This document shows positions 1-6,739 of a DNA stretch of 9,610 nucleotides, in pieces (within the stretch, counting starts at the first letter, position 1; each line of letters starts with the position of its first letter). This DNA is from Candidatus Aerophobota bacterium. Its GTDB lineage: Bacteria; Aerophobota; Aerophobia; Aerophobales; JAGGXI01. Below the pieces are notes generated by a model. It did no database searches. It was given only the letters and a program-made list of their open reading frames with translations, and was not told where the DNA came from. The translations under genes and the position numbers were made by a program. The DNA lies in NCBI GenBank assembly GCA_021163155.1, contig JAGGXI010000090.1:1-9610 (forward strand). The letters are read 5' to 3'.

Positions 1-67
1 AAACTTCACATAAGCTAACCCAATTCCATAAAATGTTTTATGTGAAGTTTGAAGACCTGACCCCATA
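1..67 (-). repeat. Candidate dispersed element with 13-bp inverted repeat, overlapping the mtaB 3' end
   Basis: Bases 1-13 (AAACTTCACATAA) and 38-50 (TTATGTGAAGTTT) are perfect inverted repeats separated by 24 bases. Next to them, on the minus strand, lies TATGGGGTCAGGTCTTC (67-51). From memory, GGGGTCAGGTCTT-type motifs recur at the edges of REP-like elements linked to Y1/IS200-type transposases in many uncultivated bacteria; I could not check this here. The element overlaps the last codons of mtaB. The hairpin could also act as a 3' end or processing structure for the grpE-dnaK-dnaJ-mtaB transcript, but the window ends before any T-run could be seen. Confidence 0.5.
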
Positions 68-1396
68 CCTCTTTTCAGTTAGCTTTACCATCACCAGTCT
101 ATTTTTTAAATCATCTCCTCCCTCCATAAATACACGAATATAATTATCTGTGTATCCTGTAAGTAACCCGCTTACAGGGTCTCTTCTTTCTTCAAGAAGA
201 ACTCTTAAGGAGTGATTTAAAAAATGAGAAGCAAATTCAAGAGAATGGATTTTCACTAACTCTCTTAATTTTTCACTTCTTTCTTTTTTTACTTTTTCGT
301 TTACTTGATGGTCCATCGAATAAGCTGGAGTTCCTTTGCGAGGAGAAAATCTAAATATATGAACCCGACTAAATTTTATATCTTCAAGAAAATGGTAGGT
401 ATTAAGAAACTCTTCTTCTCTCTCTCCCGGAAAACCAACTATAATATCAGTAGTAATAGCTATAGAGGGAATCTTTTTTCTAATTTCTTTTACAAGATTC
501 CTGTAGTCATCAGGGGTGTATCTTCTCCCCATTCTCTTAAGAACATCTTTATCTCCGCTCTGCAAGGGAAGATGTAAATGAGGACAGACTAAAGAAGAGT
601 TTGCCATGAAATCTATTAGCTCTTCAGTAATTAGATGTGGCTCCAAAGAGCTAAGTCTTATTCTTATATTATCTTCTTTTAAAGAATCTATCATCTCTAA
701 TAAATTAACCAAAGAGATTCTCGGTTTAAGGTCTTCTCCGTAAAGACCTAAGTTTATTCCTCCTAAAACAATCTCTTTAAACCCATTCTTTAGCAATTCT
801 TTAATCTCTGTAATAATCTCTCCTAAAGGACGACTCTTGACCTTATCTCCCCTGACATAGGGAATTATGCAATAATTACAAAATTGATTACAGCCATCCT
901 CTATTTTTACAAAAGCTCGATTATGGTCATAGAATGTGTGAATGAATGAGCTTCGAGAAGCAGAAGTTTTCTCTCTCTTTTTTATTAATCTATCTATATT
1001 AAGTTTGTCTTCGTTTCTTACTACTAAATCTATCCAGGGGAATTTCTCCTTTAAACTTTCCCCCTCTGCCTGAGCATAACAACCAGTGATAACTAAAAAG
1101 GCTTTTTTATTTCTTTTTCTTGCTTGATTTATTAGCTCTCTTGACTTTCGAGCTGCTTTCTGGGTTACTGTGCAGGTATTTATAATGTATATGTCTGCCT
1201 TTTCTTTGGAAGGAACAATAGTAAAACCAGATTCCTCAAGTCTCTCTCTTATAAATTCAGTCTCATACTGGTTTACTTTACATCCTAAAGTAGCTAAGGC
1301 TACCTTCTGAGAAGTGAATGAGTTAATGGGTGAATGGGTGAATGGGTGAATGGGATGAAACTTTTTAGTAATATTTCTTGCACTTCCTTTCCTCAT
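38..1396 (-). CDS. mtaB: tRNA (N6-threonylcarbamoyladenosine-C2)-methylthiotransferase MtaB
   Basis: This radical-SAM methylthiotransferase adds a 2-methylthio group to t6A37 of ANN-decoding tRNAs, giving ms2t6A; it is cytoplasmic. The N-terminal UPF0004 domain carries the first 4Fe-4S ligands C39 (TLGCKVNQYE), C75 (NTCTV) and C106 (TGCYAQ). The radical-SAM cluster is C169-x3-C173-x2-C176 in EDGCNQFCNYCIIPYVRG. A C-terminal TRAM-like segment follows to about residue 442. TLGCKVNQ separates MtaB from MiaB and RimO. Two ends look abnormal. Residues 1-30 precede the usual family start and include a stretch (about 13-29, HPIHPFTHSPINSFTS) encoded by 8-base tandem repeats. The last nine residues (YGVRSSNFT) come from a repeat-like element. 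No clear ribosome-binding site precedes the ATG, and I see no other ATG, GTG or TTG in frame before the conserved domain. It is last in the Hsp70 operon, matching the yqeV position in B. subtilis. Confidence 0.93.
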   Translation of the reverse strand: MRKGSARNITKKFHPIHPFTHSPINSFTSQKVALATLGCKVNQYETEFIRERLEESGFTIVPSKEKADIYIINTCTVTQKAARKSRELINQARKRNKKAFLVITGCYAQAEGESLKEKFPWIDLVVRNEDKLNIDRLIKKREKTSASRSSFIHTFYDHNRAFVKIEDGCNQFCNYCIIPYVRGDKVKSRPLGEIITEIKELLKNGFKEIVLGGINLGLYGEDLKPRISLVNLLEMIDSLKEDNIRIRLSSLEPHLITEELIDFMANSSLVCPHLHLPLQSGDKDVLKRMGRRYTPDDYRNLVKEIRKKIPSIAITTDIIVGFPGEREEEFLNTYHFLEDIKFSRVHIFRFSPRKGTPAYSMDHQVNEKVKKERSEKLRELVKIHSLEFASHFLNHSLRVLLEERRDPVSGLLTGYTDNYIRVFMEGGDDLKNRLVMVKLTEKRYGVRSSNFT

Positions 1397-1420
1397 CTAC
1401 TCATTCACTCATCTACTCAT
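1313..1420. repeat. Octameric tandem repeats at the dnaJ/mtaB junction
   Basis: Two arrays with an 8-base unit flank the start of mtaB. On the plus strand 1328-1354 holds three GGGTGAAT units plus a partial fourth, inside the mtaB reading frame. On the minus strand 1420-1397 holds three units (ATGAGTAG, ATGAGTGA, ATGAGTAG), and a partial fourth (ATGAGG, 1396-1391) provides the mtaB ATG. These three units make up exactly the whole 24-base spacer between the dnaJ stop and the mtaB start. The arrays are also inverted relative to each other: AGTGAATGAGT (1313-1323) is complementary to ACTCATTCACT (1399-1409), so the mRNA could form an 11-bp stem around the mtaB start region. Confidence 0.85.
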
Positions 1421-2590
1421 TTACTTAAATATCCGCTTTATCTTATTAAAAAACTCTTTCACTTTAGGTTGCCCGTTTCCTCGTCCAAGTTCTTCAAATC
1501 TTTTAAGAAGTTCTTTCTGGTCATTACTTAAACTAACAGGAGTCTCTACCACTATTTTTACCCATTGGTCCCCTCGACCATAAGAATTTAGGTAGGGAAT
1601 ACCCTTGCCCTTTAAACGAAAGATTTTATTGGTTTGGGTCCCTGGAGGAATTTTAAGCCTTACATTGCCATCAAGGGTAGGCACTCTGATTTCATCTCCA
1701 AGAGCAGCCTGAGTAAAAGTAATAGGAACCTCACAAATAACCGTATTTTCTTCCCTTTTAAAGATAGGATGAGCTCTTACACGAAGAGTAATATATAAAT
1801 CTCCTGGAGGCCCCCCTCTCACTCCTGCTTCTCCCTCTCCTCTTAATCTAAGACGAGAATCATTATCAACACCAGCAGGGATTTTTACCTTAATTTTGTG
1901 TGATTTCTTTATTCTTCCCGTTCCCCGACAATCTTTACAAGGATTATCTACTATTGTTCCTCTTCCCTGACAATGTGTGCAAGTTCTTGAGATTGAAAAA
2001 AATCCCTGGTTTATTCTTACATAACCAGTTCCTTTGCAGGTTGGGCACACCCGAGGATGCGAGCCTGGTTTAACACCCCCTCCTCCACAAGTTTGACATT
2101 TTTCATAACGAGAGAGTCTTATATCCTTTTCTGTCCCAAACGCTGCCTCTTCAAAAGATATTTCAAGTCTGTAGTGAAGATTGGAACCTGGTTGAGCTTC
2201 TCTATATTGAGCTCCTCCATCCTGATAAGTTCTCCGCCCTCCAAAAAAATCTCCAAAAAAATCTTCACCCGATGACCCTCTTCCAAAAACCTCATCAAAA
2301 ATCTTAAAGGGGTCAAAATCAAAACCACCAAACCCGGCTCCAGTTCCTCCTCCTACCTCTGCTTCTAACCCTGCATGTCCGTATTGGTCATATATCTGCC
2401 TCTTTTCAGGGTCAGAAAGAATCTTATAGGCTTCGGATACCTCTTTAAATTTATCCTCTGCCTCTTTTTGATTGCCCGGATTCTTATCAGGATGATATTT
2501 AACAGCTAATCTTCTGTAGGCTTTCTTTATCTCTTCAGAAGAAGCAGTCCTGGATATACCTAAAATATCGTAATAATCCCTCTTTGCCAC
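1421..2590 (-). CDS. dnaJ: Molecular chaperone DnaJ (Hsp40)
   Basis: This is the full-length type I J-protein co-chaperone that stimulates DnaK ATP hydrolysis and delivers unfolded substrates. Domain order is complete over 389 residues: a J domain (about 5-70) with the HPD triad at 33-35; a Gly/Phe-rich linker (about 79-126); four zinc-binding CxxCxGxG repeats at C165/C168, C182/C185, C204/C207 and C218/C221; then the beta-rich C-terminal substrate and dimerisation domains. The start codon is GTG (2590-2588), chosen because [10 protein letters not shown] is the canonical DnaJ N-terminus. It begins six bases after the dnaK stop, so translation is probably coupled. Tandem Shine-Dalgarno-like sequences precede it. 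Downstream, mtaB follows after 24 bases of tandem repeat. The protein looks intact and functional. Confidence 0.97.
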   Translation of the reverse strand: MAKRDYYDILGISRTASSEEIKKAYRRLAVKYHPDKNPGNQKEAEDKFKEVSEAYKILSDPEKRQIYDQYGHAGLEAEVGGGTGAGFGGFDFDPFKIFDEVFGRGSSGEDFFGDFFGGRRTYQDGGAQYREAQPGSNLHYRLEISFEEAAFGTEKDIRLSRYEKCQTCGGGGVKPGSHPRVCPTCKGTGYVRINQGFFSISRTCTHCQGRGTIVDNPCKDCRGTGRIKKSHKIKVKIPAGVDNDSRLRLRGEGEAGVRGGPPGDLYITLRVRAHPIFKREENTVICEVPITFTQAALGDEIRVPTLDGNVRLKIPPGTQTNKIFRLKGKGIPYLNSYGRGDQWVKIVVETPVSLSNDQKELLKRFEELGRGNGQPKVKEFFNKIKRIFK

Positions 2591-2606
2591 TCCTCCTTAT
2601 TCCTCC
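2591..2606 (-). promoter_or_regulatory. Tandem Shine-Dalgarno sequences for dnaJ
   Basis: On the minus strand two GGAGG cores precede the dnaJ GTG. One (2606-2602) lies within the last dnaK codons, with 11 bases to the start. The other (2596-2592) lies in the intergenic gap, with only one base to the start. Neither spacing is the usual 5-9 bases. The outer site is the more plausible initiator; the inner one may trap or slow terminating ribosomes. Confidence 0.6.
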
Positions 2607-4543
2607 ACTTTATAATCTGCATCTGTTATATCTTCTTCTTTACCTTTTTCTTTTTTTTCTTCTTTTTCTTCAGTCTGTTTTTTCTCCTCTTTAGCTTTAC
2701 CTACTCCCGCTTCCTTTTTAGCTGCTTCTTGATATACAGCTTGACCTAATTTTTGAGATACCTCTCCTAAAGTCTTTATCTTTTTTCTAATCTCCTCTGC
2801 ATTACCAGATTCTTTCACTTTTTTAAGCTCATCAATAGCATCCTGTATTCCCTTTTTCTCGGAATCGCTAACTTTACTTCCATAATCTTTAAGCGCTTTT
2901 TCTGTAGCATAGATTATATTATCAGCTTGATTCTTAACTTCAATAAGTTCCCTTTTCTTTTTGTCTTCTTCAATATGCTGCTCAGCCTCTTTGACCATCC
3001 TTTCCTTATCTTCCTCCGATAAAGCCCCCGATTCTCTAATAGTAATTGCCTGCTTTTTACCAGTCCCTTTATCCTTTGCAGAAACATTAACGATTCCATT
3101 TGCATCTATATCAAAGGTAACCTCAATTTGAGGTATACCTCGAGGAGCAGGAGGAATACCTGTAAGTTGAAATCTCCCCAAAGTTTTATTATCATTAGCC
3201 ATTGTTCTTTCCCCCTGCAAAACATGAATATCCACCGCCGTTTGATTATCAGCAGCAGTAGTAAATATCTTACTCTGTTTGGTAGGAATAGTCGTATTCC
3301 TCTCAATAAGCTTGGTGGATATCCCTCCCAGGGTTTCAATGCCTAAAGAAAGAGGAGTTACATCAAGAAGAAGAATATCCTTCACCTCTCCTGCTAAAAC
3401 TCCACCCTGGATAGCAGCTCCCGCCGCCACTACCTCATCTGGATTGACTCCCTTGCGAGGTTCTCTCCCAAAAAATTCTTTCACCTTTTCTTGAACCTTA
3501 GGCATCCTGGTCTGTCCTCCCACCAAAACAACCTCTTGAATATCGTGCGGTTCTAATTTAGCGTCCTTTAAAGCTTGTCTACAAGGTACTATTGTTCGTT
3601 CAACTAAATCCTCACATAACTGTTCCAATTTAGCTCGAGTAAGGGTTATATTTAAATGTTTAGGTCCAGAGGCATCAGCAGTAATAAAGGGAAGATTTAT
3701 CTGAGTCTCCAAACTTGATGAAAGCTCACATTTAGCCTTCTCAGCAGCTTCTTTTAACCTCTGTAACGCCATTCTGTCCTTTCTTAAATCTATTCCATTC
3801 TCCTTTTTAAATTCATCTGCTATCCAATTTACAATTTGTTGGTCAAAATCATCGCCTCCTAAATAGGTATCTCCATTAGTAGAAAGGACTTCCACCACCT
3901 TATCCCCAACATCTAATATAGAGATATCAAAAGTTCCTCCTCCTAAATCATAAACAGCGATCTTTTTTTCTCCTTTTTTCTCTAACCCATAGGCCATAGC
4001 CGCTGCTGTCGGCTCATTAATAATTCGCTCTACTTTAAGGCCAGCAATAGTCCCTGCATCTTTAGTAGCCTGTCTTTGGCTATCATTAAAATAAGCAGGA
4101 ACAGTGATTACCGCTCGTTTTACTTTTTCTCCTAAATACTGTTCTGCTGTTTGTTTCATCTTCTGCAAAATTCGAGCAGATATTTCCTGTGGTAAAAACT
4201 CTCCCTTATTTACTTTTACCTTTACCCGACCGTCAGAATCTTTAATTAATTTACAAGAAACCCTTTTTTCTGCTTCTCTTACTGCTTCCTCATCATAACG
4301 ACGGCCCATCACTCTTTTAATAGAACTAACTGTATTAGCAGAGTTAGTTATTGCCTGCCTTTTTGCCAACTCTCCTACTAACATCTCTCCTTTATCAGTA
4401 AAAGCTACTATAGAAGGAGTGGTTCGAGACCCCTCTTGATTAGGAATAACAGTAGCTTCGTTTCCTTCCATCACTGCGACACAGGAATTGGTAGTTCCTA
4501 AATCTATACCTATTATCTTATTAGATACCTTTTTATTACTCAT
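2597..4543 (-). CDS. dnaK: Molecular chaperone DnaK (Hsp70)
   Basis: This is the ATP-dependent Hsp70 chaperone, full length at 648 residues. The nucleotide-binding domain shows the phosphate-1 loop [11 protein letters not shown] (11-21), a segment at about 78-112 of the kind present in Gram-negative-type DnaK and shortened in Firmicutes and Actinobacteria, phosphate-2 [12 protein letters not shown] (197-208), and the adenosine motif [12 protein letters not shown] (340-351). The interdomain linker is [13 protein letters not shown] (389-401). The substrate-binding beta domain and helical lid follow. The tail is Lys/Glu-rich (about 609-636) and ends in DADYKVEE, resembling the acidic EEVD-like tail of bacterial DnaK. 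The ATG has a good Shine-Dalgarno site. The gene sits between grpE and dnaJ in the standard order, so all three parts of the folding cycle are co-expressed. Confidence 0.98.
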   Translation of the reverse strand: MSNKKVSNKIIGIDLGTTNSCVAVMEGNEATVIPNQEGSRTTPSIVAFTDKGEMLVGELAKRQAITNSANTVSSIKRVMGRRYDEEAVREAEKRVSCKLIKDSDGRVKVKVNKGEFLPQEISARILQKMKQTAEQYLGEKVKRAVITVPAYFNDSQRQATKDAGTIAGLKVERIINEPTAAAMAYGLEKKGEKKIAVYDLGGGTFDISILDVGDKVVEVLSTNGDTYLGGDDFDQQIVNWIADEFKKENGIDLRKDRMALQRLKEAAEKAKCELSSSLETQINLPFITADASGPKHLNITLTRAKLEQLCEDLVERTIVPCRQALKDAKLEPHDIQEVVLVGGQTRMPKVQEKVKEFFGREPRKGVNPDEVVAAGAAIQGGVLAGEVKDILLLDVTPLSLGIETLGGISTKLIERNTTIPTKQSKIFTTAADNQTAVDIHVLQGERTMANDNKTLGRFQLTGIPPAPRGIPQIEVTFDIDANGIVNVSAKDKGTGKKQAITIRESGALSEEDKERMVKEAEQHIEEDKKKRELIEVKNQADNIIYATEKALKDYGSKVSDSEKKGIQDAIDELKKVKESGNAEEIRKKIKTLGEVSQKLGQAVYQEAAKKEAGVGKAKEEKKQTEEKEEKKEKGKEEDITDADYKVEE

Positions 4544-4550
4544 TACAAAA

Positions 4551-4555
4551 CCTCC
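4551..4555 (-). promoter_or_regulatory. Shine-Dalgarno site of dnaK
   Basis: On the minus strand GGAGG is followed by seven bases (TTTTGTA) and the dnaK ATG. This is an ideal spacing and supports the chosen start. Confidence 0.85.
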
Positions 4556-4639
4556 ATTTTATTGTTGTTTAAGAAGCCAGAATAAGCAACACCAACTAAA
4601 TCTTTTACAGGCTTAATTGTTTGAGATAAATCCAAGTTT

Positions 4640-4727
4640 TGTTTTTTAATCCTTTAATCCTGCTTTTTGTTTTCTTTGTTTTTCCCTCTAATCCTCTAAT
4701 CCTTTAATCCTTTAATCCTGTTTTTTT
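4640..4727 (-). repeat. GGATTARA octamer repeat mosaic in the grpE-dnaK spacer
   Basis: Read on the minus strand, an A-run and CA lead into four 8-base units (two GGATTAAA, 4718-4703; two GGATTAGA, 4702-4687), then GGG and an A-rich stretch, then two more GGATTAAA units (4660-4645) and another A-rich stretch. The same arrangement occurs at 9104-9184 in the same orientation relative to the upstream gene, sharing an identical 23-base core (4702-4680 versus 9112-9134). It occupies part of a 266-base gap inside an otherwise tight operon. Upstream in the same gap, at 4745-4771, is a looser motif with three CTGGAT/CTGGTT copies. Confidence 0.8.
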
Positions 4728-4809
4728 GCCTTTTGGGTTCTCTTCTGGATTCTGGTTCCTAACTACTGGATTTTATTCCTCAATAATTTACCAAATCTAA
4801 TCTAAAATA

Positions 4810-5430
4810 TCACTTCTTTCTCTTTTTTTTCTTTGCCACACTTGAGGATAGATTATTTCTTTTATTTACTTTGACCATCGCTGGTCTTAAAATTCTGTCT
4901 TTCAGCTTATAACCTTTCCTTATTTCTTCAACTACTAAATTATCAGGATATTCATTTGACTCTACTTGCATAATAGCCTCATGGAAATAAGGATTAAACT
5001 CCTCTCCTTGAGCCTTAATCTCTTCTACTCCCTGATTTTTCAGCAGATGCTTAAACTGTACTAAGATTATTTTTATTCCTTCTAAAAAAGAAGCAGAATT
5101 CTTCGACCCTTTTACAGACTCCAACGCTCTCTCTAAGTCATCCAACAAAGGAAAAAATTGTTTAATCAAATCTTCATTGGCAAATTTTACTATTCTTTCT
5201 TTTTCCTTTAGACTACGTTTCTTGTAATTTTCAAACTCTGCTTTTAACCGTTTAAGGCAATCAAGATATTCTGTAGCTTCCTTATCCGTTAAAGCAAGTT
5301 CATTTTTCATCTCTTTAAACCTTTTTTGCAATAGAGAAAGCTCTTTTTGAGTATTCCTTAATCTTTCTCTTTCGAATTCAAGCTCCTCTTTTGTTTCTAA
5401 ATATTTATTTTTATAACTCACTCTTTTCAT
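4810..5430 (-). CDS. grpE: Nucleotide exchange factor GrpE
   Basis: GrpE releases ADP from DnaK and works as a homodimer. The sequence shows a long charged N-terminal coiled coil, then the GrpE core beginning around LKRLKAEFENYKKR, and the C-terminal beta-wing that contacts DnaK, ending in YKLKDRILRPAMVKVNK, which matches the family signature. A short lysine-rich tail follows. The frame extends to a TTG at 5481, but I prefer the ATG at 5430 (206 residues). That ATG has GAGG six bases upstream, whereas the TTG has no recognisable ribosome-binding site and would add 17 residues of poor conservation. It is the first gene of the leftward operon. hrcA, which often precedes grpE, is absent because the next gene upstream is divergent. 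Confidence 0.93.
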   Translation of the reverse strand: MKRVSYKNKYLETKEELEFERERLRNTQKELSLLQKRFKEMKNELALTDKEATEYLDCLKRLKAEFENYKKRSLKEKERIVKFANEDLIKQFFPLLDDLERALESVKGSKNSASFLEGIKIILVQFKHLLKNQGVEEIKAQGEEFNPYFHEAIMQVESNEYPDNLVVEEIRKGYKLKDRILRPAMVKVNKRNNLSSSVAKKKKRKK

Positions 5431-5436
5431 CTCTAA

Positions 5437-5440
5437 CCTC
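5437..5440 (-). promoter_or_regulatory. Shine-Dalgarno site deciding the grpE start
   Basis: On the minus strand AAAGAGG is followed by TTAGAG and the ATG at 5430. This six-base spacing favours the ATG over the in-frame TTG at 5481. Confidence 0.65.
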
Positions 5441-5526
5441 TTTTTCTGTTTTATGTTTTTTTGCCCTACAACACTTTCCAAACTATTGATAAATGTTAAT
5501 TTACTTCCAAACTTATTACAAAAAAG

Positions 5527-5554
5527 ATATTAACAAAAAATAGTAAATTGTCAA
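5527..5554 (-). promoter_or_regulatory. Putative sigma70-type promoter of the grpE-dnaK-dnaJ-mtaB operon
   Basis: On the minus strand a perfect -35 box TTGACA (5554-5549) is followed by a 16-base spacer and TAATAT (5532-5527), which matches four of six -10 consensus bases. Transcription would start near 5520, leaving an untranslated leader of roughly 90 bases to the preferred grpE ATG. A nine-base palindrome GAGAATCTC (5555-5563) sits directly upstream of the -35 box. No CIRCE element (TTAGCACTC-N9-GAGTGCTAA) and no sigma32-type CTTGAA/CCCCAT pair is visible, so the mode of heat-shock control is unclear. Confidence 0.5.
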
Positions 5555-5667
5555 GAGAATCTCGGGACTTTTCCCCTCGATAACCATATAAACCCCAAAC
5601 TAATGCTTTCTTATAATAATCAAGATATTCTAAAAATCTAATAAGATGAGTTTCCTACAAAACTTGG

Positions 5668-5696
5668 TTGACAAAAGAGACATCTTTACATATTAT
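5668..5696 (+). promoter_or_regulatory. Strong sigma70-type promoter of the amrS-gatB-argF operon
   Basis: TTGACA (5668-5673), a spacer of exactly 17 bases and TATTAT (5691-5696) form a near-consensus housekeeping promoter. The expected start near 5703 leaves a leader of only about 25 bases before the amrS ATG. It lies back to back with the grpE promoter, about 115 bases away. Confidence 0.8.
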
Positions 5697-5727
5697 TATT
5701 TAACTGCTTATTTTTAAGAAGACTTCC

Positions 5728-6738
5728 ATGCAAAAAGCTATGTTTTATAAAAATCTGGAAAATAAAGAGGTAAGATGCGAATTATGTCCTCATCACTGCA
5801 GAATTGCTAATTTTAAAAGGGGAATCTGTGGAGTAAGAGAAAATAGAGAAGGAGTTTTATATACTTTAGTTTACGGAAAAGCTATTTCATACGCCGTAGA
5901 CCCCATAGAAAAAAAACCTCTTTACCACTTTTATCCTGGTTCCAATGCCTTTTCTTTGGCTACCGTAGGATGCAATCTGCACTGTCTTTATTGTCAAAAC
6001 AGTGATATTTCCCAATTTCCTGAAGAACAGAGAGAAATAGGAGGGGAAAACTTCTCTCCTGAAGAGATTGTTCTATTAGCCAAAAAAAACAAGTGTAAAA
6101 TCATTGCTTATACCTATACCGAGCCTACTATCTTCTTTGAGTATGCTTATGATACAGCTCGTTTAGCGATAAAAGAAGGAATTAAAAATGTCTTTGTTAC
6201 CAATGGTTTTATAAGTGAGGAGGCTTTAAAAAAAATAAGTCCCTATCTCCATGCAGCTAATGTTGACCTAAAGAGTTTTAGTGAAGATTTTTATAAAAAG
6301 ATATGTGGCGGCCATCTAAAACCTGTCCTTAAAACTTTAGAGCTTATGAAAAAACTGGGAATCTGGTTAGAAATAACCACATTGATTATCCCTACTTTAA
6401 ATGATTCTGAGGAAGAGATTAAAAAAATAGCTGAATTTATAGTAAATTTAGGAAAGGAAATTCCCTGGCATTTAAGCAGATTTTATCCTTATTATAAACT
6501 AACAAATATTCCTCCTACTCCTGTTAATACTCTTCATCAAGCAAGAGAAATAGGTTTAGAGACAGGCCTAAGGTATGTATATACAGGAAATATCCCCGGT
6601 GATAAAGGAGAGAATACCTACTGCTATAATTGTGGTAAAATATTGATTAAACGCTATAGTTATAACATAGAGAAATATAATATTGAAGATGGAAAGTGCA
6701 AATATTGTCAAACTAAGATTGATGGGGTAAAAGTATAA
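5728..6738 (+). CDS. amrS: AmmeMemoRadiSam system radical SAM enzyme (AmrS family)
   Basis: This is a radical-SAM protein of the PflA-like AmrS family. Family knowledge links it with AmrA (AMMECR1 domain) and AmrB (Memo), but its reaction is not something I can assign from sequence. An N-terminal cysteine cluster (C17, C20, C24, C34; CELCPHHC then GICGVREN) is typical of this family. The SAM-cluster motif is C82-x3-C86-x2-C89 ([11 protein letters not shown]). Further motifs include YTYTEPT (128-134) and NVDLKSF (178-184). Two C-terminal CxxC pairs (C299/C302, C324/C327) look like a zinc ribbon. At 336 residues it is the expected length. M1 fits the usual family start, but the ribosome-binding site is weak (AAGAAG). 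It is first in the operon, one base before gatB; amrA and amrB are not in the window. Confidence 0.9.
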   Translation: MQKAMFYKNLENKEVRCELCPHHCRIANFKRGICGVRENREGVLYTLVYGKAISYAVDPIEKKPLYHFYPGSNAFSLATVGCNLHCLYCQNSDISQFPEEQREIGGENFSPEEIVLLAKKNKCKIIAYTYTEPTIFFEYAYDTARLAIKEGIKNVFVTNGFISEEALKKISPYLHAANVDLKSFSEDFYKKICGGHLKPVLKTLELMKKLGIWLEITTLIIPTLNDSEEEIKKIAEFIVNLGKEIPWHLSRFYPYYKLTNIPPTPVNTLHQAREIGLETGLRYVYTGNIPGDKGENTYCYNCGKILIKRYSYNIEKYNIEDGKCKYCQTKIDGVKV

Positions 6739-6739
6739 A

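Noticed and set aside
305-577. Plus-strand open frame opposite mtaB, and similar frames opposite dnaJ and dnaK (for example 2057-2275, 3279-3494, 4104-4298)
   Set aside because: Each lies fully inside a well-conserved gene on the other strand, has no convincing ribosome-binding site and no recognisable domain.
1313-1420. CRISPR array
   Set aside because: The units are 8 bases long and directly adjacent, with no spacers and no cas genes nearby.
1334-1531. Plus-strand 65-codon frame over the dnaJ/mtaB junction
   Set aside because: It is largely a translation of the octamer repeats and antisense dnaJ, with no family resemblance.
4550-4640. Short minus-strand frame in the spacer before dnaK (reads VKDLVGVAYSGFLNNN)
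   Set aside because: Only a TTG could start it, there is no Shine-Dalgarno site, and it runs through the dnaK ribosome-binding site.
5431-5481. Longer GrpE starting at the TTG codon at 5481
   Set aside because: It lacks a ribosome-binding site, while the in-frame ATG at 5430 has one at ideal spacing.
5494-5650. Minus-strand frame upstream of grpE (reads RFLEYLDYYKKALVWGLYG and onward)
   Set aside because: It has no start codon at its head and no ribosome-binding site, and it overlaps the grpE promoter. Chance is the simpler explanation.
5482-5727. CIRCE operator or sigma32 promoter
   Set aside because: I looked for TTAGCACTC/GAGTGCTAA and for CTTGAA with CCCCAT on both strands and found neither.
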